Source: an uncultured Bacilli bacterium (GTDB lineage: Bacteria > Bacillota_I > Bacilli_A > RF39 > UBA660). From it: DNA of 10,165 bases. This document shows positions 6,052 through 10,165 of the stretch, one piece after another (within the stretch, counting starts at the first letter, position 1; every line of letters begins with the position of its first letter). The notes under the pieces were generated by a model, which saw nothing but the letters and a program-made list of their open reading frames with translations, ran no database searches and was not told the DNA's origin. A program made the position numbers and the translations under genes. The stretch is taken from contig CANQOE010000027.1 of assembly GCA_947625315.1 (NCBI GenBank), positions 1 through 10,165 of the forward strand, given 5' to 3'.

Positions 6052-7507
6052 CTAAATTCGGAACTTTATAAATTCTTTTATGATAATATTGTCCAACTGT
6101 TACATTTGGCCAATCATCCGCCGAATACTTAATATCATCAAAAAATAACAATTTTGATTTAGGATTTAATTCATTTACTTTAACTTCCTCTAAAGATTTA
6201 TCGTTATATAATTTTATTCTCTCATCCATTTGTTTCCCATAATAATAAGCTGTTTTATTTCTAAGTTCATGATAGGCTATTAAAGAATTGGATTCTTGCC
6301 CATTAATTGGAAGAACAAATAAAGCAATAAGTGCTAAACAACTTAAAATATTCATTCCTAACTTTACTTTTGCCGAATTAAATTTATTAATATTAACATA
6401 TTTTTCTTTATTTAAAAATTCCCAAATTAAAATATATATAATCCAACTACAAACCATAAAAGCCATCCAAACAACATTAGTTAAGCGTCCTGTTCCAAAA
6501 GACCCCATAGCATAATAAGGTACACAAAACATTCCACATATAATTAAAAACATTACCAAAATAGCCCCGATTAGATGTTTTAAAGAAATATTTTTATTTT
6601 TATTTAAATAAGCTATCTGTATAACTATAGGTGTAATAATTATCAAAGATAAAAACCAAGCTAAAGAAATCCAGCTGCCAAGTAATTGATAAACATGTTT
6701 AATCGTTTCTAAAATAGTTGTAATAACCGTTTGTTTAACAAAAGCTCCTTGTCTTGAGGCTGTCCCCGGAGCAACAATCATAATTCCAAAACCTCCTAAA
6801 GCCATGATTAAAGGAGCCAAAGAATAATATCTTTTTTTAAAAAGTAAATATATAGTTGCAAAACTTAAAATTAATATATTAGCAAAAGCTGTTACATGAT
6901 TTGCCCCCGATATTATAAAAGCTAAAATACTACTTATTATAATTAAAATTATTTTGGCTATTTTATTCTTACTATAACCAATTTCTATTAATAAACAAGC
7001 ATCAAAAATACTGGCAAAAAACCATGGTGTATAATTCATTGCTCCATTATACCAATATAAACCTTCATTGGGAGATGGTAATAAAAGAACTAATATTGTC
7101 AAAAGCGTAAAAGAACTAACTAAACAAAATAAAAATGATTTTTTTAAGAAATGTTTATTTAAAATATAAACCGACCCGAGTAAAAACAAATAACAAATAC
7201 CTAAAACTATAAACGTTGTCAAAGAATACAACTTCTCTCCCCATATCGCCGGCTGTAAAGATAATAAGAAAGCTGAAGTATATAAACCTTGCCAACTATT
7301 ATAGTAATTTATGTCTGTTTGCCAAGCAGCTTTAATTACGTTCATAATTTTTGCCCCACCCTGACTATTTTCTACTGCTTCATGAGTAAGCAAAGCATAA
7401 TCATAATCATCTGCACAAGGACGATTATATTTAGCTATAATTAAAAGTGGTAATATTAAAATAATACATAATATTCCTATACTAATAAGCATTTTTTTAT
7501 TTTCCAT
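6044..7507 (-). CDS. DUF6056-type polytopic membrane protein, probable GT-C glycosyltransferase
   Basis: This 487-residue integral membrane protein has roughly 10-12 hydrophobic segments. After the first span comes RPCADDYDYALLTHEA (29-44), whose acidic residues D33, D34 and D36 sit in the first external loop, where GT-C enzymes place their catalytic aspartate. WQTDINYYNSWQGLYTS (62-78) and EGLYWYNGAMNY (148-159) are further marks I associate with DUF6056. GANHVTAFANIL (201-212) and APGTASRQG (246-254) follow. The last 70 residues are a soluble external tail. By analogy it would transfer a sugar from a polyprenyl-phosphate donor on the outer face of the membrane, but no DUF6056 activity is known to me. 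It overlaps the upstream GT39-like gene by 11 bp. The SD (AAGGA) is about 11 nt from the first ATG; an ATG at codon 6 (7490-7492) is an alternative that removes the overlap. Confidence 0.82.
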   Translation of the reverse strand: MENKKMLISIGILCIILILPLLIIAKYNRPCADDYDYALLTHEAVENSQGGAKIMNVIKAAWQTDINYYNSWQGLYTSAFLLSLQPAIWGEKLYSLTTFIVLGICYLFLLGSVYILNKHFLKKSFLFCLVSSFTLLTILVLLLPSPNEGLYWYNGAMNYTPWFFASIFDACLLIEIGYSKNKIAKIILIIISSILAFIISGANHVTAFANILILSFATIYLLFKKRYYSLAPLIMALGGFGIMIVAPGTASRQGAFVKQTVITTILETIKHVYQLLGSWISLAWFLSLIIITPIVIQIAYLNKNKNISLKHLIGAILVMFLIICGMFCVPYYAMGSFGTGRLTNVVWMAFMVCSWIIYILIWEFLNKEKYVNINKFNSAKVKLGMNILSCLALIALFVLPINGQESNSLIAYHELRNKTAYYYGKQMDERIKLYNDKSLEEVKVNELNPKSKLLFFDDIKYSADDWPNVTVGQYYHKRIYKVPNLVD

Positions 7508-8855
7508 TTTCTTTATTTTCCTTTTTCTTAAAATTTTCTAAACCTAAACTTGCTAAAATAAATATGGCTATTTGAGCTAAATAAATATATCGAGGTTGAA
7601 CTTCAATTACAGAATAAACAATAAAATTAATTGCCAAAATATTAACTAATAAAATAACTCGTCTATCTTTATCTTTATTTTTTAAATATTTATATAACCC
7701 ATAAATCATTAAACCAAAAGCGGTATAATAAAATATTTTATTTAAATTATTTAACTGATTTTGAAGGTCATTATTACTAAAATTAAAACCTAATATTTTA
7801 TAATTATGTTCTTCTAATCCTGAAAAAGTCCAATCTAAATAACCACCACTCCAATAAATATTTGCTTTACAACTAATAAGTTCTAATGAACCTCTAAAAC
7901 CTAAATTTTTAATTCGGCGCCTAATTTCTTTTTTAGCAGTTTCTTTATCTTGCATATAAACTACATCTTCATCATTATAAGTACCACAGGTATTATAATT
8001 AAATCCTAATAAAAATTTCCAACTTGTAAAATTATTTGTTAAACCAACATTATTTAAATGGGTAATTCTTACAATATTAGAAGCTCCTATATTTAAAATA
8101 AAATATAAACTAACTAATAAAATTATTCCGATATGCATTTTTTTATTAGCTTTTTTATAAATTAAATAAAAAATATACATACCTATTATAGCACAAACAA
8201 ATACAATACCTTCACTTCGCATAAAATTTCCTAAAAATAATAGTATTGCTGCCCCAATATAATTTTTAATTTCATAAGAATCTTTAATAATTAAAAATAT
8301 AGCTAAATAAAAACAAGTGGAGGCGGGTATTTGATTAGATAATACCGTATTAAAAAATAAAGGAAACATTAGTAATCCATATAATAAAGAAACCATTTGA
8401 GCACTTTTTTTAGAAGTTAATTCTTTAGCTATTAAATATACTAAAACACAATTAAAACTCGAAAATAAACAATTAATTATTTTTAAGAATGTTAAGGAAT
8501 TCTTTATTGACAATAATAAATACATATAAAGAACAGGTCCAGTTTGATAACCATATCGATAAAAATAGATATCACTATTCATAACATTATAACCTTTTAA
8601 TAAACTTTGCGCAGCATTAAATAAAACTTTAAAATCAGATAATACAGGCGTTTTAAATATTAGTACTACACCAATCCGTAATAAAAACATTATTAGAAAT
8701 AATCCTAAAGCAAAATATTTTAATTCTTTTTTCCCCATAAACCAAATTAATAAGAAAAGAGGAATACTAATAAATATCGCATAAATACTAAAAAATTGTA
8801 ATAAAAGAATAACAACTAATGCTCCTAACCCTATCCCAATATAACTTTTTTCCAT
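7497..8855 (-). CDS. GT39/ArnT-like membrane glycosyltransferase
   Basis: The 452-residue polytopic membrane protein has the layout of dolichol- or undecaprenyl-phosphate-sugar dependent GT-C transferases. The first external loop carries LSDFKVLFNAAQSLLKG (72-88), with D74 the likely catalytic acid, and YFYRYGYQTGPVLYMYL, the Y-x-x-G-P pattern common in this family. The span region LIAKELTSKKSAQMVSLLYGLL resembles the GT39 membrane core. A large external insert near residues 280-345 holds LLGFNYNTCGTYNDED and TAKKEIRRRI, which resembles loops of other Gram-positive GT39-like proteins. The C-terminal span has EVQPRYIYLAQIAIFIL (418-434), with the conserved Arg-Tyr. The C-terminal tail is Lys- and Glu-rich. 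The start ATG at 8853-8855 has GAGGT close by (about 4 nt), overlapping the UAG stop of the preceding gene. Donor and acceptor are unknown; a cell-surface polymer or glycolipid is the likely target. Confidence 0.82.
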   Translation of the reverse strand: MEKSYIGIGLGALVVILLLQFFSIYAIFISIPLFLLIWFMGKKELKYFALGLFLIMFLLRIGVVLIFKTPVLSDFKVLFNAAQSLLKGYNVMNSDIYFYRYGYQTGPVLYMYLLLSIKNSLTFLKIINCLFSSFNCVLVYLIAKELTSKKSAQMVSLLYGLLMFPLFFNTVLSNQIPASTCFYLAIFLIIKDSYEIKNYIGAAILLFLGNFMRSEGIVFVCAIIGMYIFYLIYKKANKKMHIGIILLVSLYFILNIGASNIVRITHLNNVGLTNNFTSWKFLLGFNYNTCGTYNDEDVVYMQDKETAKKEIRRRIKNLGFRGSLELISCKANIYWSGGYLDWTFSGLEEHNYKILGFNFSNNDLQNQLNNLNKIFYYTAFGLMIYGLYKYLKNKDKDRRVILLVNILAINFIVYSVIEVQPRYIYLAQIAIFILASLGLENFKKKENKENGK

Positions 8856-8863
8856 AATAACCT

Positions 8864-10165
8864 CTATTCTTTATTTTGATAACCAATCCATTCATCATAA
8901 CTAATAAATTCAAAGTTTAAATCATTTCTTAAATTATAGAAATATTTATAACAATCAGCATAATACTCTGTATCAAAATCCGGATTATGAACATAATTGC
9001 TATAAGGTAACATAGGTACTACAAGATTAGTTAAAGATGTATCTTGAGATTTTGTAATTATATAATTATTTCTTTTTTCACTAACAAAATAAATATAACC
9101 ATATATACTTACATAATAAACTAAAATAATAATACCTAATATAATTCCTATATATTTACCTATTTTATATTTAGGATAATTAACTTGTTTTAATAAGTTA
9201 CAAACTACCATTAACTCTAAAACATAAATCATAAAAAAGTTGCGAGGACCTATTGGAGTTACAACAAACAAAGGCGCTAAAACTCCCATTATACTGATAA
9301 TTGTAAGTACAAAATAACTATTAATATTCAATTTATTCCTTAACATAATTATCGTCAATAATAATATAAACATATAAATAAAAGTTATAAACATATTAAA
9401 ATAAGGTGTATAATTTAATAATAATTGCCAATTGGGATAAAAATGACTAAGAATAACATAACCTAAATAAAAACCTTGATATATAAAAGATAAAATAAGT
9501 AATCTTTGTTTCTTATTTTGATATTCATCTTTATTTTTCCAATAAATAATAAATAACAATATACTTATTAAACATATTAAAACTACATTATCAAAAGCCA
9601 TATAATATTGAATAACATTAACTCCATTAGAAAGAATAATTGTTAATAAATCTTTTATATTTAACCCAAATTGTCTATAACCATCTCCAACTGAAGCAAT
9701 AAGAGCATAAGATGGATGAGTAAACATAATAATCGTAGATATTAAACTAGCTATAAAAGAGATAACTAAAAATATATTAATTTTTTTATTTTTAACTAGA
9801 TAAACAATATTTAAACCTAAAGTTAAAATTAATAAATAAACTGTTAAATTTTCAATGATAAGCGAAGCTAAGAAAAAGACCAAGGCATAAACTATCAAAA
9901 ATAATTTATTAGTAACTTCTTTTAAATAAGCTTTTTTTAATAAAATAATTGCTAATAATAAAAACATAGTTGATACAACATAATTAGCAAAACCACTTGC
10001 CCAAACAATAGCTTCTTTAAATATTCCCATAGGCATAAATAAAAGTAATAGCCATACTAAAAGAAAATGAACTTTCGTAATTTTACTAACTAAATAAACT
10101 ATGGTATTAAGAACTAAAGTATAAATTAACCCACGAATAAAAATATTTTTACATAAAAAGATAAC
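8864..10165 (-). CDS. DUF6056-like polytopic membrane protein, N-terminus cut by window edge
   Basis: The reading frame stays open to the window edge, so 433 residues are visible and the true start lies beyond 10165. The ATG at 10034-10036 is internal: 43 further hydrophobic residues precede it in frame (for example YLVSKITKVHF and LLVWLLLLF) and it has no SD. The visible part has about ten spans. It shares E-x3-W-x2-G-x2-N-Y (KEAIVWASGFANY) with the DUF6056 protein two genes downstream, at identical spacing. It also has a matching ENLTVYLLIL segment, a later arginine motif (DGYRQFG) and TPIGPRNFF. Comparing positions suggests about 100 residues are missing, including the expected aspartate loop. 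The C-terminal 65 residues form an external tail rich in Tyr and Asp, ending in FISYDEWIGYQNKE. It is the first visible gene of the membrane glycosyltransferase operon; 8 bp separate it from the GT39-like gene. Confidence 0.75.
   Translation of the reverse strand, partial: VIFLCKNIFIRGLIYTLVLNTIVYLVSKITKVHFLLVWLLLLFMPMGIFKEAIVWASGFANYVVSTMFLLLAIILLKKAYLKEVTNKLFLIVYALVFFLASLIIENLTVYLLILTLGLNIVYLVKNKKINIFLVISFIASLISTIIMFTHPSYALIASVGDGYRQFGLNIKDLLTIILSNGVNVIQYYMAFDNVVLICLISILLFIIYWKNKDEYQNKKQRLLILSFIYQGFYLGYVILSHFYPNWQLLLNYTPYFNMFITFIYMFILLLTIIMLRNKLNINSYFVLTIISIMGVLAPLFVVTPIGPRNFFMIYVLELMVVCNLLKQVNYPKYKIGKYIGIILGIIILVYYVSIYGYIYFVSEKRNNYIITKSQDTSLTNLVVPMLPYSNYVHNPDFDTEYYADCYKYFYNLRNDLNFEFISYDEWIGYQNKE

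Noticed and set aside
6288..6515. Plus-strand open frame of 75 codons
   Set aside because: It is antisense to the DUF6056 gene, with no family resemblance and no initiation signals.
10034..10036. ATG as the real start of the right-edge membrane protein
   Set aside because: The frame continues without a stop to the window edge with hydrophobic, family-like sequence, and no SD precedes this ATG.
1..10165. Possible UGA-to-Trp recoding (no visible gene ends in TGA)
   Set aside because: All tryptophans checked use TGG and complete genes contain no in-frame TGA. With only ten visible stops, lack of TGA is not surprising in low-G+C DNA.

Overview
The window is a compact, AT-rich bacterial chromosomal segment. 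Shine-Dalgarno (SD) sites are strong, the standard genetic code is used (TGG for Trp, no in-frame TGA in full-length genes), and intergenic gaps are mostly under 15 bp. Gene content (NAD-dependent LigA, Lgt next to TrxB, a COG2509 flavoprotein, DUF6056-like membrane proteins, small pilin-like proteins) fits a low-G+C Firmicute, perhaps one of the small-genome gut Bacilli/Mollicutes-related lineages. The species cannot be named from the sequence. There are no RNA genes, mobile elements, CRISPR arrays or prophage genes, and no non-coding stretch exceeds about 105 bp.

Region 1 (1-3490, minus strand) is a four-gene operon read lgt > trxB > sugar-type nucleotidyltransferase > ligA, with ligA running off the left edge. 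Gaps are 3-11 bp. At two junctions the UAG stop of one gene is the first part of the next gene's UAGGAGG ribosome-binding site. The genes cover lipoprotein maturation, thiol redox, activated-sugar (or similar) synthesis and DNA ligation.

Region 2 (3491-3592) is a divergent promoter region. Region 3 (3593-4610, plus strand) is a three-gene cassette of small, single-membrane-span proteins. Each has two cysteines in its predicted external part. The second carries a type IV prepilin-like N-terminus (G|WSLGE), and the third is its paralogue without that signal. This is the least understood part of the window and the best candidate for something undescribed. A perfect 9-bp hairpin at 4599-4624 closes it and also closes the convergent gene.

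Region 4 (4623-6002, minus strand) is a COG2509 FAD-dependent dehydrogenase with a four-cysteine cluster, apparently with its own promoter. Region 5 (6044-10165, minus strand) is an operon of three polytopic membrane proteins of GT-C glycosyltransferase type: a 5'-truncated DUF6056-like protein, a GT39/ArnT-like protein and a second DUF6056 protein. Together they probably modify a cell-surface glycan or glycolipid using lipid-linked sugars, but the substrate cannot be told.

The three promoters that can be proposed place TATAAT 18-19 nt before the start codon, so the predicted 5' leaders are only about 12 nt and hold little beyond the SD.
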